Assembly (NCBI GenBank): GCA_016782755.1
Contig: JADHXY010000003.1
Span: 1 to 44,900 of the forward strand
From: Phycisphaerae bacterium
GTDB lineage: Bacteria > Planctomycetota > Phycisphaerae > Sedimentisphaerales > Anaerobacaceae
Length of the DNA stretch: 44,900 nucleotides
Direction: 5' to 3'
A program made the position numbers and the translations under genes. The notes beneath the pieces were generated by a model. The model was not told the DNA's origin. It saw only the letters and a program-made list of their open reading frames with translations, and did not search any database. This document shows, piece after piece, positions 18,033 through 26,808 of the stretch (position 1 is its first letter; every line of letters begins with the position of its first letter).

Positions 18033-20345
18033 TTAGAATTTTATACCTGACAACTCGCTATCGAGATCATCACGATCGCATTTCTCAAGATAATCTCTTA
18101 AGAGCATAAGAGAAAAACCATGACCTTCTATTCGGTAGTCCTTGATTGCAGTTCCCAACCTGTCGCCGTTAACTAATTTACAACTCAGAGCTATCGTATA
18201 TTCTCTATGGTCGTCGAGATCGCTTACTAAAAGTGACTTTTCCGATTTCATATTCCGGTGTCCGACAAAACTTATGCCGTCAATAAAAAAGTTGTTTCTA
18301 TTTGCAGTGCCTGTTTGTTTAAGCAGCTCTGCCATGAGTTGTTTGAGCTCTTTACCGCTGAGGCTTATCTTTACTATCCAATCGTTTTTGACAAAAAGTG
18401 ACAATTTGCTCAGAGTTAATACACCGGAACCCGGCAGTGAGCCGAAATCGAGAGGATCGTCAATTACAGCAACATCGGCAGCAAGCTGTTTTCTTACGGC
18501 CTTTGCCGCCCATCCGCCCCACTTCCATTGCGGATAGGTCCCGCTCAATTCTGCCAGCGGGCGGCACCATTGCTCGTGCCAACCCCAGACGGTATTGAAC
18601 TTTTCGAGTCTAAGCCATTTTATTCCACCACTCTCATCAATTGCAAAAACTCCAGCATCCGCACTACCGCTTTGTTTCATTTGCAAATAAGCATCCCCAA
18701 TCAACTCTATCGCTTTTTGTGAATTCCCCCAGAAAAACACTGCATATTTAGAAGGATTAACCGGATTTGGATAAATAAATATAAAACCACAATTTTCCTG
18801 GCTGTACTTTTCAAGTTCCGCTTTAATATTGGTGGGTATTTGTTTGTATATCTGGTCAAGTGCAGGATTATTAAACTGCGTTCCTAAAAGAATCAAATTA
18901 CGACTCTCGATCATTTCTGCAGGAAAGCTGCTTTCGCAAAAAGATGGCCCTCCCGAGGCAATCTCTTCAGATAGACTTTTATATGTACTGGGTGAATTTA
19001 CTTCCGGCCATACTATGGTATATGGCTCGGTAAAAGCGTCACTTACCGGACCATGCAGATTAATGGTTTTTACATAAGCAGCGTCATCATACTTTTCTGA
19101 CCGTCGTTTGCAGTCGCTGGCAACCACCGTGTCCAAAAGCTCACCGTTTTCTATAATCTCCACTGGCTTGTTATGATCTACCGGAGCCAGCCTGATATCC
19201 AGTGTATATGCGTCAACGTTTTGTGTTTTAACGAGAATACTCTGCCCTCGACAGATCGCATCAGCACTTGCTATGAAATTCTCATCTTCTCTGCCGTCAA
19301 TTTGCAGCCAGTATGCCCCGGGATTTCCAAGGGTTTCAGTAGCGTAAAATACACGCTCAGGGCTTTTATTCCTGGCTGCAACAGGCCACTGGTTGCCTCG
19401 AAGCTCTTCTATTTTCTGGGTTTTGCTATATTTGAGATACCTACAGCCGGAATACTTAAAACATTTAACTGCAAAATCATAGTACGCCGAAAGCTCGGTA
19501 TTCCGATGATTACCCTGCACAAAGAATAATGGCAAGTTAATAGCGTTTTTTGATAAATGCCGGCTGGCATTTCCAAGAGAAACTCCGCACTCTGCCCAAA
19601 TATCAGGATGCTTTAATGCAATATCCATAGCCGCTATCCCATTTGCGCATTTCCCAAAAAGATAAAATCTATCCTCGTCCAGCTGTATCTTTTTCTTTAA
19701 TACATCAATAAAAAATTCAAAATCCTTGAATTCATAACCGGCTTCTTCACAAAAATGCCACCATATATCGATCATACCGGAAGACTGATAATTATCTCTA
19801 AAGCCAAATCTGCGAGGGTCTGAGTATATCAAAACTGGATTTTTTCCCGCAGCGTTTACATCCTGCGGTATTCTTATGACAAATTCTGTCAAATCCGCAC
19901 CCTCAAAACGCCTCAGCCTGACCTTATTAAGTCCCCGAACAAAATCAGGACACCTGCCCTGCTCAAAATCCTTTGCTGCCCTTACGGCTTTGTCCAATGC
20001 GGAAGCAATTTTTGCCGAAAACACCTCAGATTCACTAACAATTGACATGAGACTCTCAAAATGCGAAACCGCAATTGACGAATATATCATCATAGGATCG
20101 GCACTGTTCTCTATCCGTTCCTTTAAAGACCTACAAAAGCTCAGCAGGTCTTTTTTCCAGTTATCTGTTACGACAAAATAAGACTCGCAATTCTCGCCCC
20201 CCGACAAATTTGGGCCCGACAAACAAATCTTAGAAAAACTTTCACTAAGCTCCTCAGACTCGAAACTTATACAATTTTGGGCCAGAGCCGCTGAACTCAT
20301 CAAAATACAGCCAATTACGATCTTTGTATATATGCTATCTGTCAC
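18033..20345 (-). CDS. Secreted alpha/beta-hydrolase-like protein with Cys nucleophile and a 5'-nucleotidase-C-like tail
   Basis: A 770-residue protein with a signal peptide (to about residue 23). Residues about 150-330 look like an alpha/beta hydrolase of prolyl-oligopeptidase/esterase style: PVLIYSDPR, then the nucleophile elbow LFGKCANGIAAMDIA, with Cys233 where Ser is usual, then LPLFFVQGNHR. The C-terminal part (about 650-760, GSGVLTLSKLSLFVKNDWIVKISLSGKELKQLM) resembles the substrate-binding domain of 5'-nucleotidases; I am less sure of that. It begins with GTG and is the first gene of the operon running down to the GNAT gene. Whether it is an enzyme is open, because of the Ser-to-Cys change. 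Confidence 0.65.
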   Translation of the reverse strand: MTDSIYTKIVIGCILMSSAALAQNCISFESEELSESFSKICLSGPNLSGGENCESYFVVTDNWKKDLLSFCRSLKERIENSADPMMIYSSIAVSHFESLMSIVSESEVFSAKIASALDKAVRAAKDFEQGRCPDFVRGLNKVRLRRFEGADLTEFVIRIPQDVNAAGKNPVLIYSDPRRFGFRDNYQSSGMIDIWWHFCEEAGYEFKDFEFFIDVLKKKIQLDEDRFYLFGKCANGIAAMDIALKHPDIWAECGVSLGNASRHLSKNAINLPLFFVQGNHRNTELSAYYDFAVKCFKYSGCRYLKYSKTQKIEELRGNQWPVAARNKSPERVFYATETLGNPGAYWLQIDGREDENFIASADAICRGQSILVKTQNVDAYTLDIRLAPVDHNKPVEIIENGELLDTVVASDCKRRSEKYDDAAYVKTINLHGPVSDAFTEPYTIVWPEVNSPSTYKSLSEEIASGGPSFCESSFPAEMIESRNLILLGTQFNNPALDQIYKQIPTNIKAELEKYSQENCGFIFIYPNPVNPSKYAVFFWGNSQKAIELIGDAYLQMKQSGSADAGVFAIDESGGIKWLRLEKFNTVWGWHEQWCRPLAELSGTYPQWKWGGWAAKAVRKQLAADVAVIDDPLDFGSLPGSGVLTLSKLSLFVKNDWIVKISLSGKELKQLMAELLKQTGTANRNNFFIDGISFVGHRNMKSEKSLLVSDLDDHREYTIALSCKLVNGDRLGTAIKDYRIEGHGFSLMLLRDYLEKCDRDDLDSELSGIKF

Positions 20346-20402
20346 CTGTCCGTCTCTACCCTAAACACTAAAACAATAAAAATATCTTCCCGGTTTCTTA
20401 CT

Positions 20403-20524
20403 AAAGCGAAGCTGTGGACAGAAATGTTGAAAAAAATATTAAAAAAATAATTCACCAGCCCCAAATCGTAAAAAAACAAAAATACAAAACGAAAAATCAA
20501 CATTCTCCTCCGCCGCTTCGCTTT
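20403..20524. repeat. 10-bp inverted repeat in the divergent intergenic region
   Basis: AAAGCGAAGC at 20403-20412 and its exact complement GCTTCGCTTT at 20515-20524 lie in the 224-base gap between the divergent hydrolase-like and ATPase genes. The roughly 100 bases between them are A/T-rich. They could be an operator pair or a stem in a leader transcript. The 7-base core recurs within genes nearby, so chance is possible. I see no clear sigma-70 promoter in this gap. Confidence 0.3.
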
Positions 20525-20569
20525 CTATTTTGTCAATTAACAAATTATTGTCTTAAGAGGTGATTATCG

Positions 20570-22282
20570 ATGAATAGGATAAAAACTAAGAACCTGAGAA
20601 TAACCGCTGGTTTCGGCGGATTAGATGCCCACCAACTAAAAGCCGCCAGGGAAGAATGCCAAAAGCAAAAAATCCCCCTGCACAAATGTATTTACTCCCT
20701 TGGGTTTATGGACGAGGCAGCTTTTCTCGAAACCGCCGCCGATGCGATTGGCATCGAATTCAAACAAAGCATCTCACCTGCCGTCGATACAGACATTTAC
20801 AAATTGATATCGCCAAGAATAGCCTCTCACTACCACATTGTCCCTTTAAGCAGAGATAACCAAAACCTGCTGCTGGCAAGTTCAGATCCGTTCTGTTACA
20901 GCCGCCAAAAAGAGATCGAATTAGTGCTCAATAACGGCTATCAAGTCGATTTTGCCCTTACCTTGACAGAGTCAATCGAAAAGGTCATAAGAAAAGCATA
21001 CGGACTCGGCGCCGCAACAGTGCAGCAAATGACAAACGGCCGGAACCTCGAAGACAAGACCGCTGACGATCATGACCTTAGCAAAAATGAAACTCAAAAA
21101 GATGCTTCCGTAATCAAGCTTGTCAACCAGATACTTGTGGATGCCATAACTGCTAAAGCCACTGATATCCACCTCGAACCATACAAAAACGAACTCAAGG
21201 TCAAATATAGAATCGACGGCATGCTTCATAATGCGGGCATCGACAGTGACATTAAATACTTCAAAGACGGTCTTTGCAGCCGTATAAAAATCATGTCCGG
21301 CCTCGACATAGCCGAAAAACGCCTGCCGCAGGACGGGAAAACACAGGTTAATATAGGCGGCAGCAAATATGATTTGCGCATATCGATACTTCCTACAAGG
21401 CATGGTGAGGCTATCAACATAAGAATACTTCCGCAAAGCCGCCTCATAATGGACCTCGAATCTTTGGGGATGTCAAAAGAAACCGTAACAACCCTGAAGA
21501 GCCTTATCACAAATCCCCACGGAATAATCCTTGTTACCGGCCCGACAGGAAGCGGCAAGACGACCACACTATACACCTGTATGCACATGGTAAAAGACAC
21601 CGACAGAAAAATAATCACTATCGAGGACCCTATCGAATACGACATGCCCGGAATAGTTCAGATGCAGGCACATCCCGGCATCGGCTTTACTTTCGCACGA
21701 GCTTTGCGATCCATGCTCAGGCATGACCCCGATATTATGCTGGTCGGCGAAATACGCGACCTCGAAACCGCCCAGACAGCCATAAGAACCTCTCTCACAG
21801 GACACCTCGTGTTCAGCACTCTGCACACAAACGATGCCGCAAGCGCTATAACCCGCCTGCTCGATATGGGGATAGAGCCTTTCCTTGCAGCATCCTCGAT
21901 CGATGCGATACTTGCTCAGAGGTTAGTGAGGGTAATATGCCCCTTCTGCAAAGAACAATATCAGCCAGAACCTCAAACGCTGGCTGCAATAAATGCAATC
22001 GAAACTATTGAAACAATCGAAAATTTCTTTTATGGCCGCGGCTGTGCAAAATGCAGGTTTACAGGTTTTCACAGCCGTACCGTTATCACCGAATTGATTG
22101 TACTCTCCGAAAAAATTCGAAAGATGACTATCGAAAGAAATCATTCAAGCAGCATCAACACACAGGCAAGATCAGAGGGAATGAAATCTCTTTTCCAATC
22201 CGGAATTGAAAAAGTAAAACAGGGAATAACAACATACCAGGAGGTACTTCGCGTAACCAAAGGAATGGCGACATCAGAATAA
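20570..22282 (+). CDS. gspE: Type II secretion / type IV pilus assembly ATPase GspE/PilB
   Basis: A complete 570-residue ATPase. Residues about 1-150 form the MshEN/T2SSE_N domain. The N2 and ATPase domains then show Walker A GPTGSGKTT, Asp box TIEDPIEYDMPGIVQMQ, Walker B RHDPDIMLVGEIRD and His box STLHTNDAA. The zinc site is CPFC, then CAKC about 43 residues later. It powers pseudopilus assembly. It stands alone on the plus strand, with no GspF behind it, and probably serves the minus-strand cluster at 26792-34436, which lacks an ATPase gene; that pairing is inference. AAGAGGTGAT precedes the ATG. It is not a copy of the ATPase at the window's left edge. Confidence 0.96.
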   Translation: MNRIKTKNLRITAGFGGLDAHQLKAAREECQKQKIPLHKCIYSLGFMDEAAFLETAADAIGIEFKQSISPAVDTDIYKLISPRIASHYHIVPLSRDNQNLLLASSDPFCYSRQKEIELVLNNGYQVDFALTLTESIEKVIRKAYGLGAATVQQMTNGRNLEDKTADDHDLSKNETQKDASVIKLVNQILVDAITAKATDIHLEPYKNELKVKYRIDGMLHNAGIDSDIKYFKDGLCSRIKIMSGLDIAEKRLPQDGKTQVNIGGSKYDLRISILPTRHGEAINIRILPQSRLIMDLESLGMSKETVTTLKSLITNPHGIILVTGPTGSGKTTTLYTCMHMVKDTDRKIITIEDPIEYDMPGIVQMQAHPGIGFTFARALRSMLRHDPDIMLVGEIRDLETAQTAIRTSLTGHLVFSTLHTNDAASAITRLLDMGIEPFLAASSIDAILAQRLVRVICPFCKEQYQPEPQTLAAINAIETIETIENFFYGRGCAKCRFTGFHSRTVITELIVLSEKIRKMTIERNHSSSINTQARSEGMKSLFQSGIEKVKQGITTYQEVLRVTKGMATSE

Positions 22283-22297
22283 AATTTGGCGACTCAG

Positions 22298-22326
22298 TTG
22301 CACTTGGGAGTTGAATCCGCTAAAAT
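22298..22326 (+). promoter_or_regulatory. Sigma-70-like promoter for the sulfatase gene
   Basis: TTGCAC (22298-22303) and TAAAAT (22321-22326) are spaced by exactly 17 bases. Transcription would start about 32 bases before the ATG, leaving room for the AGGAGGT ribosome site. It suggests the sulfatase is transcribed separately from the ATPase gene upstream. Confidence 0.5.
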
Positions 22327-22365
22327 AGATTTAAATAGGAAATATTACTTAGGAGGTTTGGTATA

Positions 22366-23865
22366 ATGAATGAGACTGTTTCACGCAGGAATTTTTTGAA
22401 AATAATCGGATATGCGACACCAGCGGTTATTTTTGGCGGCTGTGAAATTGGTCGTCAAATTTCTAATGATCAGGTCAGGCCCAATGTCATCCTTTTTATT
22501 GGAGATGACATAAGTGTTGATGATTTTGGTTGTTATGGGCATCCTACTATCAGAACTCCTAACGTGGACAGGATGGCGGACAAAGGTGCGATTTTTTCCA
22601 ATGCATTTTTAACAGCAAGTTCATGTAGTCCAAGCCGGTGCAGTATTATTACCGGTCGCTTTCCTCACAATACGGAAGCTTCTGAACTGCATATGGAGTT
22701 GCCGAAAAATCAGGTTACCTTTCCGATGCTGTTAAAGAAGAGCGGTTACTATACGGCCCAGGCTGGAAAGTGGCATTTGGGTGGGAATAAGAATGTCGTT
22801 GATGCATTTGATATACGAGTAAGTTCAGCTCCGAGCGGTGCGGAAAAATGGGTGGAAGTTTTGCAAAAACGTGATCGTTCAAAGCCGTTCTTTTTGTGGT
22901 TTGCGGCCCATGATGCGCACCGCGGCTGGGATACGGAAGAATTTATCGGAAAGCCTTATGAGCCAGATGAGGCTCAGGTTCCTCCTTACCTTGTGGATGA
23001 TGAGCCGACTCGTAAGGATTTGGCAAAATATTATAATGAGGTGACGAGGTTCGATGACTATATTGGCAGAGTTATGAAAGAACTCGAGCGTCAGGGTGTG
23101 GCTGACAATACGATTCTTCTGGTTATAGCTGATAACGGCAGGTCGTTTCCGCGATGCAAGACGCGCGTCTATGATAGCGGTATGCAAACACCGCTTGTGG
23201 CATATTGGCCGAACGGTATTAAATGCAAGGGAGAAAAGCGTGTGGGCCTTGTTAGTACTATTGATATTGCGCCAACGATTCTTGAATTAGCGGGTGTCGA
23301 TGTTCCCAAAAGTGTTCAGGGTGTATCTTTTGCAAATATGCTCAAAGACCCCAAGGTCAAAACGCGTCGTTATGTTTTTTCGGAGCATAACTGGCATGAT
23401 TACGAGGCATACGAACGGGAGGTACGCACGGAACGTTTTATGTATGTCAGGAATGAGCGGGCACAATATGCTAATCAGGGGCCGGCTGATTCGGTGAGGT
23501 CTGCTTCGCATAAATCGTTATTGAAAGCGAGGGCAGACAAAACTTTGACCGAAGCACAGAAAGATGTTTTCCAGGCACCTCGCAGCAAAGAGGAATTATT
23601 TGATGTGGTGAAGGATCCGCTGCAGTTGAATAATCTCGCATCAGACCCGGCTTATCAAAAAGAGCTTCAGAAGCTGCGAAAAGTTATAGATCGGTGGCAG
23701 AAAGAGACACACGATACTGTGCCGGCTGACTTGACGCATGACATATTCGATCGACAGACTGGTTTGCTTCTGAAAGGAGAAAATTCGCCAACAGTCAAAC
23801 GACGCAAAACAACACCTGGATCAGAGCGAAATGCTTCAACGGTGACCTCGAAAGGTCCGATTTAG
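22366..23865 (+). CDS. Tat-exported, formylglycine-type sulfatase (probable lipoprotein)
   Basis: A 499-residue sulfatase. The N-terminus has a Tat motif (SRRNFLK) and a lipobox-like VIFGGC (Cys26), so it is probably a Tat lipoprotein. Catalytic parts are intact: metal-binding Asp47-Asp48 in LFIGDDISVDDFG; the formylglycine motif C87-S-P-S-R, which needs a maturase elsewhere; GKWHLG; and late DNG. It resembles the sulfamidase / N-sulfoglucosamine sulfohydrolase-like group, acting on sulfated glycans; the exact substrate is unknown. An AGGAGGT ribosome site and its own promoter precede it. It ends 48 bases before the convergent deacetylase gene. Confidence 0.93.
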   Translation: MNETVSRRNFLKIIGYATPAVIFGGCEIGRQISNDQVRPNVILFIGDDISVDDFGCYGHPTIRTPNVDRMADKGAIFSNAFLTASSCSPSRCSIITGRFPHNTEASELHMELPKNQVTFPMLLKKSGYYTAQAGKWHLGGNKNVVDAFDIRVSSAPSGAEKWVEVLQKRDRSKPFFLWFAAHDAHRGWDTEEFIGKPYEPDEAQVPPYLVDDEPTRKDLAKYYNEVTRFDDYIGRVMKELERQGVADNTILLVIADNGRSFPRCKTRVYDSGMQTPLVAYWPNGIKCKGEKRVGLVSTIDIAPTILELAGVDVPKSVQGVSFANMLKDPKVKTRRYVFSEHNWHDYEAYEREVRTERFMYVRNERAQYANQGPADSVRSASHKSLLKARADKTLTEAQKDVFQAPRSKEELFDVVKDPLQLNNLASDPAYQKELQKLRKVIDRWQKETHDTVPADLTHDIFDRQTGLLLKGENSPTVKRRKTTPGSERNASTVTSKGPI

Positions 23866-23913
23866 CGATTTGTGCTTATTAATTGAATATGCTAATGTTT
23901 AGCGGCTGAGAAT

Positions 23914-24606
23914 TTATGAGTTTAGCAGGCTCTCTGGTTTCAGGGCGAGGGGTTGGTCGGCTATGAATGGTTCGCCGTATGCGGAGTTTATTGTCAGGCC
24001 GAAGAATTTTGCGATAGTAACGGTTTTATTTAAGAGATTTGCTGGTGAAGATGGGGATGCGTTTTTTATCTGGCTTTTATAGCATTTGACGGCATTGATT
24101 TTTTCCTGCCAGGTATCGCTGATGTCGATAACGAATGTTGGCTGGGGGTATTGGAATCGGTGTTGCGAGATATAGAAAATCAGCTTGCCTGTCCAGTGGG
24201 GTGTGCCTTTGAGGTCGGTTTCATGGTATTTTGCTTCGAAGCGAGCGGCTTGGACTAATTCGGTGGCGGCGCAATGATCAGGATGCCAGTCGATCTGGAA
24301 GGGTGTGAATAGGATGTCGGGTTTGTTTAGCCGGATGAGTTCTGCTATTTTTCCCCGGTTTTCGATTGTATTCCCAATTCTTCTGTTGGGTAAGTTCAGG
24401 CATATTCTTTTTTTTATGCCTAAGATGCGGGTTGCCTGCTGGGTTTCTTTTGTTCTGATCTCTGTTGAACCATGCGGTGTCGGTTCTCCGTTTGTGAGGT
24501 CGATTATTATGACGTTCCAGCCGTCGTGTACCATTTTTACGATAGTGCCTGCCATTGCTATTTCTGCATCATCGGGATGCGGGGCGATAATTAAAACTGT
24601 TTTCAT
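23914..24606 (-). CDS. bshB1: PIG-L family deacetylase, BshB1-like
   Basis: A 230-residue PIG-L/LmbE zinc deacetylase. The metal motif is HPDD (His10-Asp13), completed by WHPDH (His108-His111). The body matches BshB1 rather than generic PIG-L: DLTNGEPTPHGSTEIRTKE, then ILGIKKRICLNLPN, and the ending YGEPFIADQPLAL, all at the expected positions. BshB1 removes acetate from GlcNAc-malate in bacillithiol synthesis. It lies 8 bases after a BshC-like gene, which supports the pathway, but no BshA (GT4) gene is present in the window. It is the last gene of the second secretion operon. Confidence 0.8.
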   Translation of the reverse strand: MKTVLIIAPHPDDAEIAMAGTIVKMVHDGWNVIIIDLTNGEPTPHGSTEIRTKETQQATRILGIKKRICLNLPNRRIGNTIENRGKIAELIRLNKPDILFTPFQIDWHPDHCAATELVQAARFEAKYHETDLKGTPHWTGKLIFYISQHRFQYPQPTFVIDISDTWQEKINAVKCYKSQIKNASPSSPANLLNKTVTIAKFFGLTINSAYGEPFIADQPLALKPESLLNS

Positions 24607-24614
24607 TTTTTTAC

Positions 24615-26084
24615 CTACTCTTGGTTTGCTAAATTTTTAATAATATGTTCAGGGAAAGTGCCGAAGAAAAAATTTCTGTCGTTTAAGATTTGAGCTGACC
24701 GTGAAAGGATTTTGATTTTTTTTCTGGTCACTGTTATTTGTTCGTCAATTTTTTTTGAGAGGTCTTTGTTAATATTTTTGATTTTTTCATAGGCCTGTTT
24801 TTTCTGATGCTTTGGGGCGTTTGTGTTTTTGGAAATTTCAATGAGTTGATTCTTTTGTGTGATTGTTTGTGAATTTTCATCTTTTTCTCTGTCGATATAG
24901 AGTTCGGGCTGGTTTTGCATTTTTCTTAGAGCGGCTTTGAGTTCTTCGAGTTGTTTTTGAGGGTTGTATTTGGGATATATTGTTTTTAACGATACGGTTG
25001 CAGTTGCGGCTGAGAATTTAAGGTCTTTGATAGAGTAAAAATTTTCGATAAGGGAGTCGGTGATCTTTTCGTACCCGGCACCGCCTACACCATGAATAAA
25101 GAGGCTGGCTAAGTAGAGCCTGGCAAAAAGGGCCAGGGTGACGGCTTTTGGTCTTATAGAGATGTTGTTTTGGAAATTTGTGTTTATTTTTATATTGCAG
25201 TTAGGAGAAATTGTTACCGAGAGAGTGTTTTTTCTAGTGCCGGTTATTAGCCAGAAAGGTAGTTCGATGGTTTTTGATTTTTGGTCGATCATGAGCAGTT
25301 TGGGTGTGGGAAAGGAGCGGTTATTGGGGTGTTTAAGCTGCAGGATTGCATTGTTGTAAATTATCGCAAATTCAAGGGGACGGTTTAATATTGAAGCGGC
25401 GAAGTGGAGGAAAGCTGGGCTTTTGGACATTAGTGAAACGGGGAGGTAGAGCATTTTTATGCTGGCGGCGAAGTAGAGCTGAGCTTGGAGAAATGTTAGA
25501 AAGTCGGCTATATTGGTAAATTTTTTCATGTCGGATAATTTTGAGAAGAAGTTTTGCCATACCAAAGTGCAAAAAGATTTATCGCTGATGATAAGTTGTT
25601 GATAGAATTCTTTGAGTTTTTGGATTTTGGGCGGCGGCTGGAATTCTGCGGCGTCTGTGTGATTTTTTTGGCCAAAAGGAATGCTTTTAAGTAGCAGGGA
25701 ATCTTTTTTTATGTATGGCAGGTTTAGAAAGTCATCGGGGTAGCAATGGTCGAGGGTTAAATGTACCACAGTGGCCTGGGTTTTTTTGGCGAGGATATTT
25801 GCGATGGCACTTTTCGAGAAAACTCCGCAATGGTGCCATTGTACTTGGTGGCCGGTAGCGATAACATTTTGGCTGTTAATGTTTTCGGGGAGGGGGAGGT
25901 TTAATTTTTGGGTATAGTCTGAGGCGATTTTTAACAGCTGGTATCTGTAATTGCAGAGGTTATGGCTTTGCAGTATTGCATTGTTCCGCTCCATGATCGA
26001 GGGCCATTCTGAGAAATCGGGGTGTGTGAAGATGGTGTTCTCGTGTGTTGGGATGGATAGTTTATCGAGCGTTTTTATGATCAT
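24615..26084 (-). CDS. BshC-like protein (putative cysteine-adding enzyme)
   Basis: A 489-residue soluble protein that appears to belong to the BshC (PF10079) superfamily. The central stretch NVIATGHQVQWHHCGVFSKSAIANILA corresponds to the VTGQQ-type loop of BshC. A later RPKAVTLALFARLYLASLFIHGVGGAGYEKITDSL stretch and a C-terminal coiled coil (about 390-470) also fit. BshC joins cysteine to glucosaminyl-malate in bacillithiol synthesis. Position directly upstream of bshB1 supports this. It is shorter than Bacillus BshC (about 540), so a divergent or different ligase role cannot be excluded. It overlaps the GT2 gene by 23 bases. Confidence 0.6.
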   Translation of the reverse strand: MIIKTLDKLSIPTHENTIFTHPDFSEWPSIMERNNAILQSHNLCNYRYQLLKIASDYTQKLNLPLPENINSQNVIATGHQVQWHHCGVFSKSAIANILAKKTQATVVHLTLDHCYPDDFLNLPYIKKDSLLLKSIPFGQKNHTDAAEFQPPPKIQKLKEFYQQLIISDKSFCTLVWQNFFSKLSDMKKFTNIADFLTFLQAQLYFAASIKMLYLPVSLMSKSPAFLHFAASILNRPLEFAIIYNNAILQLKHPNNRSFPTPKLLMIDQKSKTIELPFWLITGTRKNTLSVTISPNCNIKINTNFQNNISIRPKAVTLALFARLYLASLFIHGVGGAGYEKITDSLIENFYSIKDLKFSAATATVSLKTIYPKYNPQKQLEELKAALRKMQNQPELYIDREKDENSQTITQKNQLIEISKNTNAPKHQKKQAYEKIKNINKDLSKKIDEQITVTRKKIKILSRSAQILNDRNFFFGTFPEHIIKNLANQE

Positions 26085-26808
26085 TGGCGGCTAATTCCCG
26101 ATCTATGACATTTAAATAATACTCGAGCCTGAAGGCGTCTGAGCTTAAAAGGCCGGCGAAGTTTCTGTTAGGGTCATGGTAGATAAGTGGGACGGATATT
26201 TCGCAAAATTTTAGTCCTGCCCTGGCGGCTTGTATCCAGAGCTGGAGGGGGAGTGCGTAGCCTTTTTCGGTGAGGTTGAGTTTTCCCAGTGACTCGACGC
26301 GGTAGGCCTTGAAACCGCAAAAGGCATCGCTGATGTTAAGGTTCAGCGAAGTATTCAGTATATTGGTAATTTCCTTGTTGATTTTGGCCCTGTTTGGGGG
26401 AGGGGTGATATGGTTTTGGGAATCGGGGCAGAGGTATCTTGAGCCACTGATGATATCGGCGCTGTTTTGCTCGAGTGTTGCAAAAAAATGAGGTAAATGC
26501 GATGGCTGATGCTGGTAGTCGCAGTCCATTGTAATTATCCAGTCGTATTTTTGTATCAGGGCATAATCGAATGAGTCGATTATGCTTTGGCCGTAGCCGA
26601 GATTTTTTTTGTGAGTTATTACTTTTATCGTTTTTTTGTTTCTTAGCAGTCTTTCTGTGCCGTCGTCGCTGCCGTCGTTTACGATAAGAATATTTTCCGC
26701 ATACTTTGCGGTTTGAGCGATTATATCGTTAATGTAACGGCGTTCATTAAAGACCGGAATAGCAATGAGTGTTTTATTCGGTGCGGTATTTTTATTTTTT
26801 CCTGTCAT
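26062..26808 (-). CDS. Family 2 glycosyltransferase (dolichyl-phosphate mannose synthase-like)
   Basis: A 248-residue cytoplasmic GT-A enzyme without membrane segments. The nucleotide-sugar motif begins LIAIPVFNERRYI; the second is LIVNDGSDDGTERLL; the DxD is MDCDYQHQP; and a GSRYL motif follows. This pattern matches DPM1-like polyprenyl-phosphate glycosyltransferases. It could make the lipid-linked sugar donor for the Agl23-like GT39 protein at 34665, which is a reasonable but unproven link. It overlaps the secretin gene by 17 bases and the BshC-like gene by 23, so it is co-transcribed with both. Confidence 0.88.
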   Translation of the reverse strand: MTGKNKNTAPNKTLIAIPVFNERRYINDIIAQTAKYAENILIVNDGSDDGTERLLRNKKTIKVITHKKNLGYGQSIIDSFDYALIQKYDWIITMDCDYQHQPSHLPHFFATLEQNSADIISGSRYLCPDSQNHITPPPNRAKINKEITNILNTSLNLNISDAFCGFKAYRVESLGKLNLTEKGYALPLQLWIQAARAGLKFCEISVPLIYHDPNRNFAGLLSSDAFRLEYYLNVIDRELAANDHKNAR

